NCBI GenBank assembly: GCA_008671285.1 | Contig: RPYR01000130.1 | Location: 1-8,369, forward strand | DNA: 8,369 nucleotides | Reading direction: 5' to 3' | Origin: Collinsella aerofaciens | GTDB taxonomy: Bacteria; Actinomycetota; Coriobacteriia; Coriobacteriales; Coriobacteriaceae | Shown: positions 1 to 5,555 of the stretch, one piece after another | Layout of the letters: every line of letters starts with the position of its first letter | Position numbering within the stretch: the stretch's first letter is position 1 | The notes under the pieces: generated by a model | The model's input: only the letters and a program-made list of their open reading frames with translations | Databases searched by the model: none | What the model was told of the DNA's origin: nothing | Program-made: the position numbers and the translations under genes

Positions 1-1479
1 AAGCTCCGAGCGCACCTCGGACAACTTGTTGCGCGCCTCGCTCTCGCGGGCACGCAGGTCCTTCAGGGCCGCGCGTGCCGTCTCGGTGGCCTCACGCGCA
101 TCGACCTGAGCCTGGCGCGCTTCCTCAAGAGCACCCTCAAGCTCCTCTGCGCGGTTGCGACGGCTCTCGAGCGAGGCCGTGACCTCCTCGAGCTGCTCGT
201 CAATCTGCTCCAGGCGCGAGGCATACATGTTGTCCTCGACCTCGGCATTGCTCAGCGAGTCCTTCACCTTGGCGAGCTCGAGCGCGGCGTTGTCGGCCAC
301 GCGCTGCACATCGCGTTGCTCACGCGTAAGCTGCGAAATCTGATTGTCGAGCGCCACGCGCCGCTCGTGGAGCTCTGCGGCGGCAGGACCAGCGGCGTCA
401 ACGTCCTCCTGGGCCTGCATGTGCGCGCCGGTCACTTCCTCAAGCTGCGCACGCGCGTCCTCGAGCTCCTCGACCACGCGACGACGCTGATGCTCGGAGC
501 TCGAAATCTGCCCGCGCATGTCAGACAGGCGCGACACCATGTTGTGGCCCTTTTCCTCGAGCAGGCGCATGTCGGAGTTAATGCGGCCGACCACATCTTG
601 CATATGGCGGCGCTGCTCGCCCAGATCGCCCACAAACAGGCCCTTTTCCTCGAGCATGACCTGGAGCTTCTCGAGCTCGCGCTCCTTTTCGCCCATGCGG
701 TACTGCGCAAGCTCCAGCTCGGCGGCACCTTCCTTGGAGCGGCTCTCCAGGTCGTTCCACTGCGACTGCAGCGAACGCAGCTCGTCGACAGCCAGCATCT
801 GCGTAAGCTCGTTCGCGCGCGAGGACAACTCTTTGTACTTGCGCGCACGATCGACCTGACGCTCCAGCGGTCGCAGCTGACGGGCGATTTCCTTATTGAT
901 GTCGCGGGCACGCGTCAGGTGCTCGTCCATCGACTTAATCTTTTTGAGCGCACGCTCCTTGCGGCGCTTGTGCTTGGAGATGCCGGCGGCCTCCTCGATA
1001 AGGGCGCGGCGCTCCTCGGGGCGGCTCTGCAAAATGGCGTCGAGCTTGCCCTGGCTGATGATGGAATGCGTATCCTTGCCCAGGCCCGAATCGTGCAAGA
1101 TGTCCTGAATGTCCATCAGGCGGCACGGGCTCGAGTTGATGAGGTACTCGCTTTCGCCCGAGCGATACATACGACGGGTGATGGCGACCTCGTCAAAATC
1201 GACGGGCAGCATATGGTCCGAGTTATCGAGCACAAGCGTGACCTCGGCGACACCCACCGGCTTGCGCGCTGACGAGCCCGAGAAGATGACATCCTCCATG
1301 GCCTGGCCGCGCAACTGCTTGGCGCTCTGCTCGCCCAGGACCCACAGGATGGAGTCGGAGATGTTCGATTTTCCCGAGCCGTTGGGACCGACGATGACGG
1401 TCAGGCCCGGCTCAAACGTCATATGGGCGCGGTCGGCAAACGACTTGAACCCTTTGAGCGTGAGGGACTTGAGATACAC
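1..1479 (-). CDS. smc: Chromosome segregation ATPase SMC, N-terminal 493 residues (runs off the window)
   Basis: SMC forms a ring-shaped ATPase dimer with ScpA/ScpB that compacts and segregates the chromosome. The visible part begins MYLKSLTLKGFKSFAD, the usual SMC N-terminus. It carries the Walker A motif GPNGSGKS at residues 31-38, a Q-loop region (VLGEQSAKQLRG, about 47-58), then the PEERRALIEEAAGI stretch that ends the head domain. From roughly residue 170 it is charged coiled coil up to residue 493, just short of where the hinge should be. The hinge, return coil, ABC signature and Walker B are beyond position 1; the family is usually near 1,180 residues. The start is GTG at 1479: it is the only one giving the conserved N-terminus, and GAGG lies 4 nt upstream. 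It begins 10 nt after the rnc stop, so the two are probably cotranscribed. The frame is open to the first base with no lesion. Confidence 0.97.
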   Translation of the reverse strand, partial: MYLKSLTLKGFKSFADRAHMTFEPGLTVIVGPNGSGKSNISDSILWVLGEQSAKQLRGQAMEDVIFSGSSARKPVGVAEVTLVLDNSDHMLPVDFDEVAITRRMYRSGESEYLINSSPCRLMDIQDILHDSGLGKDTHSIISQGKLDAILQSRPEERRALIEEAAGISKHKRRKERALKKIKSMDEHLTRARDINKEIARQLRPLERQVDRARKYKELSSRANELTQMLAVDELRSLQSQWNDLESRSKEGAAELELAQYRMGEKERELEKLQVMLEEKGLFVGDLGEQRRHMQDVVGRINSDMRLLEEKGHNMVSRLSDMRGQISSSEHQRRRVVEELEDARAQLEEVTGAHMQAQEDVDAAGPAAAELHERRVALDNQISQLTREQRDVQRVADNAALELAKVKDSLSNAEVEDNMYASRLEQIDEQLEEVTASLESRRNRAEELEGALEEARQAQVDAREATETARAALKDLRARESEARNKLSEVRSEL

Positions 1480-1489
1480 GGTTCCTCGC

Positions 1490-2215
1490 TTACACGTGCT
1501 TCTTATTGAGAATCACGCCGTTGGTGGTGTAACCCATACGGTCGAGCGCCTCAAGCGCGGCGGCTCCCTCGGCTTCCTTCTTAGAGGAACCGGAGCCGCG
1601 ACCCTGGCGAATACCATCGATCAAAACCACAGCGGTAAAGGTGGGCGCATGCGCCGGGCCCTCGGAGCCAACGAGCTTGTACGCCGGAGGTTCGTGACCG
1701 TCGGCTTGCACACACTCCTGCAAAAACGACTTGGGGTTCGCGGGGTGCTCGGCACGCTCGGTGGCCAGGTGCGGCTTAAGCGTACGGTGAATGAACTCCG
1801 CCGCCGTATCCCAGCCGGCATCCAGGTACAGCGCGCCCACGAGCGACTCATAGACGTTCTCGAGGGCCGAATGCAGGCCGCGCGCACCGGTACCGGTCTC
1901 GGAGGCACCAAAGATGATGATGTCGTCAATGCCCAGCTCGTGAGAAACCTCGGACAGCGTAGCGCCCGAGACAAGCGACACCTTCAGGCGCGTGAGCTTG
2001 CCCTCGTCAAACTCCGGATAGGACTCAAACAGGGAGCGTGCGACCACAGCGCCCAAAATGGAATCGCCCAAGAACTCAAGGCGCTCATAGCTGGCAGAAA
2101 CCGGCTGGCCCTCGACTGCCGAGGGATGCGTAAGCGCCGCGCGCAGCAGCACCTTATTGTTGAACTCGTGGCCCAAGATTTCTTGGGCGCGCGTAAGTCG
2201 TTCGGATAAAGCCAA
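1490..2215 (-). CDS. rnc: Ribonuclease III
   Basis: RNase III cleaves double-stranded RNA, including rRNA precursors and structured mRNAs. The 241-residue protein has the usual bacterial length. The catalytic domain covers about residues 5-150 with the signature YERLEFLGDSILG at 43-55. A double-stranded-RNA-binding domain covers about 160-226 (NPKSFLQE... to GSGSSKKEAEGAAA). Compared from memory with E. coli RNase III, the metal-binding residues map with a constant offset of six: E44, E47, D51, E71 and E123 are present, but the position equivalent to D114 is N120. The start is TTG at 2215, chosen because AAGGAGG lies 8 nt upstream (2230-2224) and the product begins MALSERLTRAQEILG. The gene follows the acpP stop by 3 nt, and its ribosome binding site lies in the last acpP codons, so translation of the two is probably linked. 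Confidence 0.96.
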   Translation of the reverse strand: MALSERLTRAQEILGHEFNNKVLLRAALTHPSAVEGQPVSASYERLEFLGDSILGAVVARSLFESYPEFDEGKLTRLKVSLVSGATLSEVSHELGIDDIIIFGASETGTGARGLHSALENVYESLVGALYLDAGWDTAAEFIHRTLKPHLATERAEHPANPKSFLQECVQADGHEPPAYKLVGSEGPAHAPTFTAVVLIDGIRQGRGSGSSKKEAEGAAALEALDRMGYTTNGVILNKKHV

Positions 2216-2218
2216 GAC

Positions 2219-2461
2219 TTAGGCCTCCTTGGCAGCTTCGATAGCGTCGACGGCGTCGGCGACAGAGTTGAGCGAGAGCAGAGTCTCGTCATCGATCTCG
2301 AGGTTGAACTCGTCCTCGATAGCCGTAACCAGCTGCAGGCGCTCGAGCGAGTTGGCATCGAGGTCGTCAAAGGTGGTCTCCTCGCTAATTTCGGCAACAT
2401 CGACGCCCAGAACGTCAGCAGCGACCTCGGCGATCTTGTCGAAGATTTCGGAGCGGTCCAT
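2219..2461 (-). CDS. acpP: Acyl carrier protein
   Basis: AcpP carries growing fatty-acyl chains on a 4'-phosphopantetheine arm for type II fatty-acid synthesis and phospholipid assembly. The 80-residue acidic protein has the length and helix pattern of bacterial AcpP. The attachment site is S38 in LDANSLERLQLV (34-45). The residue before the serine is Asn37 (codon AAC), where most AcpP proteins have Asp (the DSL motif), and the following helix II reads ERLQLV, less acidic than the common D-x-V-E-L pattern. The start is the ATG at 2461 with an AGAGGA-type ribosome binding site upstream. plsX lies 124 nt upstream across a palindrome and a candidate -10 element, so acpP may have its own control. 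rnc follows after 3 nt. The fabD and fabG genes often found between plsX and acpP in other bacteria are absent here. A specialised carrier protein is possible, but the location favours the housekeeping AcpP. Confidence 0.95.
   Translation of the reverse strand: MDRSEIFDKIAEVAADVLGVDVAEISEETTFDDLDANSLERLQLVTAIEDEFNLEIDDETLLSLNSVADAVDAIEAAKEA
2224..2230 (-). promoter_or_regulatory. Strong Shine-Dalgarno of rnc inside the acpP end
   Basis: Read on the minus strand this is AAGGAGG, 8 nt before the TTG that starts rnc. It decides the TTG start, since no ATG lies nearby in frame. It sits within the last codons of acpP, so ribosomes finishing acpP uncover it. Confidence 0.8.
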
Positions 2462-2497
2462 AGCGCTTCCTCTCATAGTGCATGAATACCAAAAGAA

Positions 2498-2519
2498 TGG
2501 TACCGCCCGGGCGGTACCA
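2498..2519 (-). terminator. 22-nt perfect palindrome with T-rich tail: terminator/attenuator or operator in the acpP leader
   Basis: The half-site TGGTACCGCCC is followed directly by its exact reverse complement, making a perfect 22-base dyad. On the minus strand it is followed by TTCTTTTGG (2497-2489), so the RNA could fold a G+C-rich stem with a short CCGG-type loop and then a U-rich run, as in an intrinsic terminator. It lies 67 nt past the plsX stop and ends 36 nt before the acpP ATG. A loopless perfect palindrome is also the form of a dimeric repressor site. Termination, attenuation and protein binding cannot be separated from sequence alone. Confidence 0.55.
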
Positions 2520-2532
2520 AGACACGGTTCTG

Positions 2533-2538
2533 ATTCTA
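2533..2538 (-). promoter_or_regulatory. Possible -10 element for acpP
   Basis: Minus-strand TAGAAT differs from the sigma-70-type consensus TATAAT at one base and lies in the plsX-acpP gap. No good -35 is present: only a TTCGCG-like hexamer about 15 nt upstream. If used, transcription would start near 2526, placing the palindrome at 2498-2519 at the very start of the transcript. Weak evidence. Confidence 0.25.
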
Positions 2539-2585
2539 CCCCACAACGTGCGCCGCGAAGCACATAACAGCGCCCTAACTCGCTC

Positions 2586-3605
2586 TTATAAAACGATACC
2601 GTCCATAGAGTTGGCGACATTCTCAACCAGCCCGGCGCGCACGGCTTCGGCCGCCGCGAGCGTACCGTTTTTAACAGCCTCGACCGAGGTAGCGCCATGG
2701 CCGATCAGGACCACGCCGCGCAGGCCCAGAAGAATCGCGCCGCCCTTGGCGTCGCCAGAGAGCTTGGCCTTAATCTCGCGCATCTGCTTTTTGATGAGCA
2801 GCGCGGCAATCTTCGTGCCGAGCGAAGACATAAAGGCACCCTTAAGCTCCTGCAGCAAAAACTTGGCAGCGCCCTCGGTGGCCTTGAGCGCGATGTTGCC
2901 CGACATGCCATCGGCGACCACGACGTCAAAATTGCCCGACGTAAGATCGGTGCCCTCGCAGTTGCCCACAAAGCCGGGAACCGCTGCCTTCATGGCCGGG
3001 AAGCACGACTTGGTAAAGATGGAGCCCTTCTCGTCCTCGGTGCCATTGGCAAGCAGACCCACGCGAGGATGCTCAATGCCCAAAACCACACGGGCATAGG
3101 CAGAGCCCATCTGGGCGAAGCGCACCATATCGTCCACCGTGACATCGGGATTGGCGCCCATATCGCACAGCACCGTCAGGCCGCCGGCGCGATTGGGCAG
3201 TGCGTTGGTCAGGCACGGACGGACCGGCTGTTTCTTGCCCTCTGCCAAATACCTAAACGGTGTGACGTAGGCCGTGGCGGCAGCGGTCATGGCACCGGTC
3301 GAGCCGGCCGAGAAAAACGCGTCCGCATTGCCCTTCTTGATGGCACGGCACGCAAGCACGATCGAGGACTTGCGCTTGGTCATCACGGCGCGAATGGGAT
3401 CGTCCTCCATGCTGATGACGTCGGGGGCCTCCAGGGCCTCCACGCGGGCATGCGCCGCGGCAAAGGGGTTGACGATTTCGGCAGGACCGACGGCCAAGAC
3501 CTCGATCTCGGGATCTGCCGCAAGCGCGGCCTCGATACCATCGAGAACAACCTGGGGCTTCTCGTCTCCGCCCACAACGTCAACACAAACGCGAACGTTA
3601 CTCAT
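2586..3605 (-). CDS. plsX: Phosphate acyltransferase PlsX
   Basis: PlsX converts acyl-ACP and phosphate into acyl-phosphate, which PlsY uses to acylate glycerol-3-phosphate at the start of phospholipid synthesis. It is a peripheral membrane protein. The 339-residue product matches the family length and carries its landmarks in order: VDVVGGDEKP near the N-terminus (8-17, where VDAMGGDxxP is common), FFSAGSTGAMTAAA (97-110), LCDMGANPD (146-154), the ANGTEDEKG loop (186-194), DVVVADGMSGNIALK (227-241), and KGGAILLGLRG plus IGHG (287-304). The start is ATG at 3605, with AAGGAG (3619-3614) 8 nt upstream. An ATG at 3611 is out of frame and meets a stop at once. It follows rpmF across an 88-nt gap holding a terminator-like hairpin, and its substrate carrier gene acpP comes next. 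rpmF-plsX adjacency is common in many bacteria. Confidence 0.97.
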   Translation of the reverse strand: MSNVRVCVDVVGGDEKPQVVLDGIEAALAADPEIEVLAVGPAEIVNPFAAAHARVEALEAPDVISMEDDPIRAVMTKRKSSIVLACRAIKKGNADAFFSAGSTGAMTAAATAYVTPFRYLAEGKKQPVRPCLTNALPNRAGGLTVLCDMGANPDVTVDDMVRFAQMGSAYARVVLGIEHPRVGLLANGTEDEKGSIFTKSCFPAMKAAVPGFVGNCEGTDLTSGNFDVVVADGMSGNIALKATEGAAKFLLQELKGAFMSSLGTKIAALLIKKQMREIKAKLSGDAKGGAILLGLRGVVLIGHGATSVEAVKNGTLAAAEAVRAGLVENVANSMDGIVL

Positions 3606-3623
3606 TTCATATGCTCCTTATAC

Positions 3624-3653
3624 AAAAATGGCCGACTCATTGAGCCGGCCATT
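3624..3653 (-). terminator. Terminator-like hairpin between rpmF and plsX
   Basis: On the minus strand AATGGCCG-type arms (3646-3653 against 3627-3634) form 8 pairs, and an inner CTC/GAG adds 3 more after one A-C mismatch, leaving a 3-nt loop. The stem runs into TTTTTGT (3628-3622), the form of a Rho-independent terminator. The plsX ribosome binding site starts only 5 nt further on, so no room is left for a promoter after it. It therefore probably acts as a partial terminator or attenuator that lets some transcripts continue into plsX, lowering plsX and acpP relative to rpmF. Confidence 0.6.
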
Positions 3654-3656
3654 GTG

Positions 3657-3670
3657 GTTCCAGTTGGAAC
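3657..3670. repeat. Inverted repeat GTTCCA-GT-TGGAAC in the rpmF-plsX gap
   Basis: The two 6-base arms are exact reverse complements around a 2-base centre. The repeat sits 3 nt from the foot of the neighbouring terminator-like hairpin, and 23 nt after the rpmF stop in the direction of transcription. The spacer is too short for a good RNA hairpin, so a protein-binding dyad is more natural if it means anything. A chance match is possible at this length. Confidence 0.35.
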
Positions 3671-3693
3671 GGCATCGCATCTAGAGTATACAG

Positions 3694-3873
3694 TTACTCG
3701 GTAACGATAACCTCGCGGTCCTTGTAGAAACCGCAGCTGGGGCACACGTGGTGCGGGAGCTTAACAGCGCCGCAACGGGGGCACGTGGACTGAGCCGCAG
3801 CCGAGATCTTCATGTTGGCGGAACGACGGGTATGGGTGCGGATACGACCCTGCTTTTGTTTAGGTACGGGCAT
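3694..3873 (-). CDS. rpmF: 50S ribosomal protein L32 (zinc-ribbon form)
   Basis: bL32 is a small protein of the large ribosomal subunit. The 59-residue basic product starts MPVPKQKQGRIRTHTRRSAN, the typical L32 N-terminus. It contains two CxxC pairs, CPRC (31-34) and CPSC (44-47), that would bind zinc; lineages also carry Cys-free L32 paralogues, so this is the zinc-dependent type. The start ATG at 3873 has AAGGAAGG about 5 nt upstream. The DUF177 gene lies 64 nt upstream, the standard DUF177-rpmF pairing, and plsX follows across a hairpin. The 64-nt leader shows a weak extended -10-like TGGTAGTAT (minus strand, ending at 3924) but no convincing full promoter. Confidence 0.97.
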   Translation of the reverse strand: MPVPKQKQGRIRTHTRRSANMKISAAAQSTCPRCGAVKLPHHVCPSCGFYKDREVIVTE

Positions 3874-3937
3874 AGTGACCTTCCTTATGAACTATCCAGT
3901 GTGGCGATTACGCGCAAGTAGCGATACTACCACAGTT

Positions 3938-4492
3938 TTACTCGTCAAGCTTGAGATTCTTTAATGCTGCAAATGGATTTTCCGTGGCAGCGGCCCATTC
4001 GGCCTCTGCCTGGGCGGCGCAATCGCATTGCTCGACGTTGAGATTGATGCCGCAGGTGGGGCAAAGGCCGCGGCAATCGGGCTTGCACAGGACAACGAAC
4101 GGCGTGTCCATGACGACCGCGTCGTTGATGGGCTCACCCAGATCGACGATGCGATCCTCGCCCAGCAACTCGTAGCCGTCTTCGTAGGCCTCGGGGTCCT
4201 CGGGCTCCTCAAAGAGATAGAACTCCTCGATCTCGCCCGCGATATCAAACGAGGCGGGCTCCAGGCAGCGGTCGCACTCGCCGGTGGCGTGCGCGCGAAC
4301 CATGCCCGAGAGCAGACCACCGGTACCGGCGTTGGTAAAGACCACGTCGTAGGCAATGCCGTCCTGCAGCTGGTACTCCTTCTCGCCCACCGTGTAGGTG
4401 GCGACATCGACCTTGCCGGTCAGCGGATAAGAGTCTCCGGGAAACTCGAGCTGCTCGGAAAGATCGACGGTTACGCTCGGGAACTCAGCCAT
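3938..4492 (-). CDS. DUF177 (YceD-family) protein, likely linked to 23S rRNA/large-subunit assembly
   Basis: The family is known for sitting directly upstream of rpmF; plant and bacterial members have been linked to 23S rRNA accumulation, though the molecular activity is not settled. The product is 184 residues. It has ECDRC (72-76) in the middle, an acidic stretch (about 86-120) and the family signature near the C-terminus: CKPDCRGLCPTCGINLN (136-152), followed by CDC (156-158). The Cys residues probably bind a metal. The start is ATG at 4492, which shares one base with the upstream stop (TAATG). No clear ribosome binding site precedes it, so translation probably depends on ribosomes finishing the upstream gene. 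A longer reading frame reaches 4543, but its extra 17 residues would overlap the neighbour and lack family character, so I reject it. Confidence 0.93.
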   Translation of the reverse strand: MAEFPSVTVDLSEQLEFPGDSYPLTGKVDVATYTVGEKEYQLQDGIAYDVVFTNAGTGGLLSGMVRAHATGECDRCLEPASFDIAGEIEEFYLFEEPEDPEAYEDGYELLGEDRIVDLGEPINDAVVMDTPFVVLCKPDCRGLCPTCGINLNVEQCDCAAQAEAEWAAATENPFAALKNLKLDE

Positions 4493-4989
4493 TACCACTG
4501 ACCATTCTGCTGGGCGGCACCCTCGTTGAGCTGCTGACGGCAACGGGTGACGGTGCCGGTCAGGCTCTTGAGGTTCTCCTCGAGGTGCGTAAAGACCTGC
4601 TCGGCGTAATCCTCGGCGGCATAGCGCGTCTCGCGCTCGTACTGCTGAGCGCGGTCGCGAATGTCATCGGCCTGTTGCTGCGCCAAGCGGACGATCTCCT
4701 GCTCACCGGCAATGGTGAGGGCCTGCTGCTGAGCATCGGCAATGATGGAATCGGCCTGAGCGGCGGCGGAAGCCATAAGCTCCTCGCGCTCTTTGAGGAT
4801 ACGGCGGGACTTCTGCCACTCCTCGGGATAGCTCATGCGGATCTCATCGAGGATGTTAAAGAAGACGTCGGCGTCGATAACCTTCATCTGGGCGTTCTTG
4901 CCGAACGGCGTCTTAGCCTCTTCGATGAGCCCCTCGAGCTCGTCGACAAGACTCACGATCCTGTCGCCAGGAAAATTCTCGCCCGGCAT
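4492..4989 (-). CDS. SepIVA/DivIVA-like coiled-coil protein
   Basis: The 165-residue product has a short N-terminal segment with RIVSLVDELEGLIEEAK (about 10-26), then DADVFFNILDEIRMSYPEEW (about 40-59). A long Ala/Gln/Glu-rich coiled coil follows (about 60-140; QADSIIADAQQQA, QADDIRDRAQQYERE) and a polar tail. No signal peptide or membrane segment is seen, so it is cytoplasmic and probably oligomeric. From memory the pattern matches mycobacterial SepIVA, a DivIVA-like septum factor whose gene also sits beside a DUF177 gene near rnc and smc. Function as an envelope or division organiser is inferred. Such proteins are often mislabelled as ATP synthase subunit b because of the coiled coil. The start is ATG at 4989, 5 nt after AAGGAG (5000-4995); an ATG at 5013 adds eight residues but has no ribosome binding site. 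Its stop overlaps the DUF177 start by one base. Confidence 0.82.
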   Translation of the reverse strand: MPGENFPGDRIVSLVDELEGLIEEAKTPFGKNAQMKVIDADVFFNILDEIRMSYPEEWQKSRRILKEREELMASAAAQADSIIADAQQQALTIAGEQEIVRLAQQQADDIRDRAQQYERETRYAAEDYAEQVFTHLEENLKSLTGTVTRCRQQLNEGAAQQNGQW

Positions 4990-5049
4990 CCGGTCTCCTT
5001 TCATAGGTAACATATCATCGAGTTAGTTTACCACATGCCACCAGGCAAT

Positions 5050-5085
5050 AAAAAATGTCACGAAAAGCGATGTTTGAGCGCTTCG
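5050..5085 (-). terminator. Weak terminator-like structure at the coaD end
   Basis: On the minus strand the last coaD codons can pair AAGCG with CGCTT around a 9-nt loop, with two further pairs across a 2-nt bulge. TTTTTT (5055-5050) begins 5 nt after the stem. The stem is short, bulged and inside the gene, so it is at best a partial terminator. The rest of the gap to the next gene (4990-5049) holds a small TGCC-ACCA-GGCA dyad (5036-5047) and the downstream ribosome binding site, with no convincing promoter. Confidence 0.25.
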
Positions 5086-5555
5086 ACCACGTTGGGCGGC
5101 ACAAACGTCGACACGTCGCTGCCAAGCGACGCGATCTGGCGCACCACCGAGCTCGAGATATAGCCGTACTGCGGAGCACTCATGACAAAGATAGACTCCA
5201 GCTCGTTATCCAGGCGGTAGTTGAGGTCGGCCTGCTGCAGCTCGTACTCAAAGTCGGTCATGGCGCGCAGGCCCTTAACGACGGCACCTACCCCCTGTTC
5301 ACGTGCAAAGTCGACCAGCAGGCCGGTGAAAGGCAGTACCTCGATGCCGTCCAAATCGCCGAGGGCCTCGCGGGCCAGCGCCACGCGCTCGTCGAGCATA
5401 AAGGTGGTACCCACGCCGTTTTTACCCTGCGATTCGGCCACAGCGACAATCACGCTGGGAAAGATGCGGCGGGCACGGCGAATCACGTCTATGTGACCAA
5501 AGGTGATGGGATCGAAAGTGCCCGGGACGATCACGCGGTTGATGGTGTCATTCAT
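5058..5555 (-). CDS. coaD: Phosphopantetheine adenylyltransferase
   Basis: CoaD transfers AMP from ATP to 4'-phosphopantetheine to give dephospho-CoA, the penultimate step of coenzyme A synthesis, in the cytoplasm. The 165-residue product has normal family length. It shows the nucleotidyltransferase motif in PGTFDPITFGH (11-21, with the T-x-G-H histidine at H21), KGLRAMTDFEYELQQADLN (94-112) for substrate binding, and the ISSSVVRQIASLG segment (133-145). The start ATG at 5555 has GGAGGA (5566-5561) 5 nt upstream and begins 8 nt before the end of rsmD, so the two are probably translationally coupled. The rsmD-coaD pair is widely conserved. CoA made here ultimately supplies the prosthetic group of the AcpP encoded at 2219-2461. 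Confidence 0.97.
   Translation of the reverse strand: MNDTINRVIVPGTFDPITFGHIDVIRRARRIFPSVIVAVAESQGKNGVGTTFMLDERVALAREALGDLDGIEVLPFTGLLVDFAREQGVGAVVKGLRAMTDFEYELQQADLNYRLDNELESIFVMSAPQYGYISSSVVRQIASLGSDVSTFVPPNVVEALKHRFS

Noticed and set aside
316..2209. Long plus-strand frames opposite smc and rnc (316-1272 and 1109-2209)
   Set aside because: Both are opposite well-supported genes, have low-complexity composition and no convincing start signals; they are shadows.
2697..3704. A 335-codon plus-strand frame opposite plsX
   Set aside because: It mirrors the plsX codon pattern, runs through the plsX start, hairpin and rpmF end, and shows no family features.
3924..3948. Possible promoter before rpmF (TTGACG and extended TGGTAGTAT, minus strand)
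   Set aside because: The two hexamers are only 13 nt apart, too close for a normal promoter, and the -10 has two mismatches.
3938..4543. Longer start for the DUF177 gene at 4543
   Set aside because: The 17 extra residues would lie inside the upstream gene and look unrelated to the family, while the ATG at 4492 forms a neat TAATG junction.
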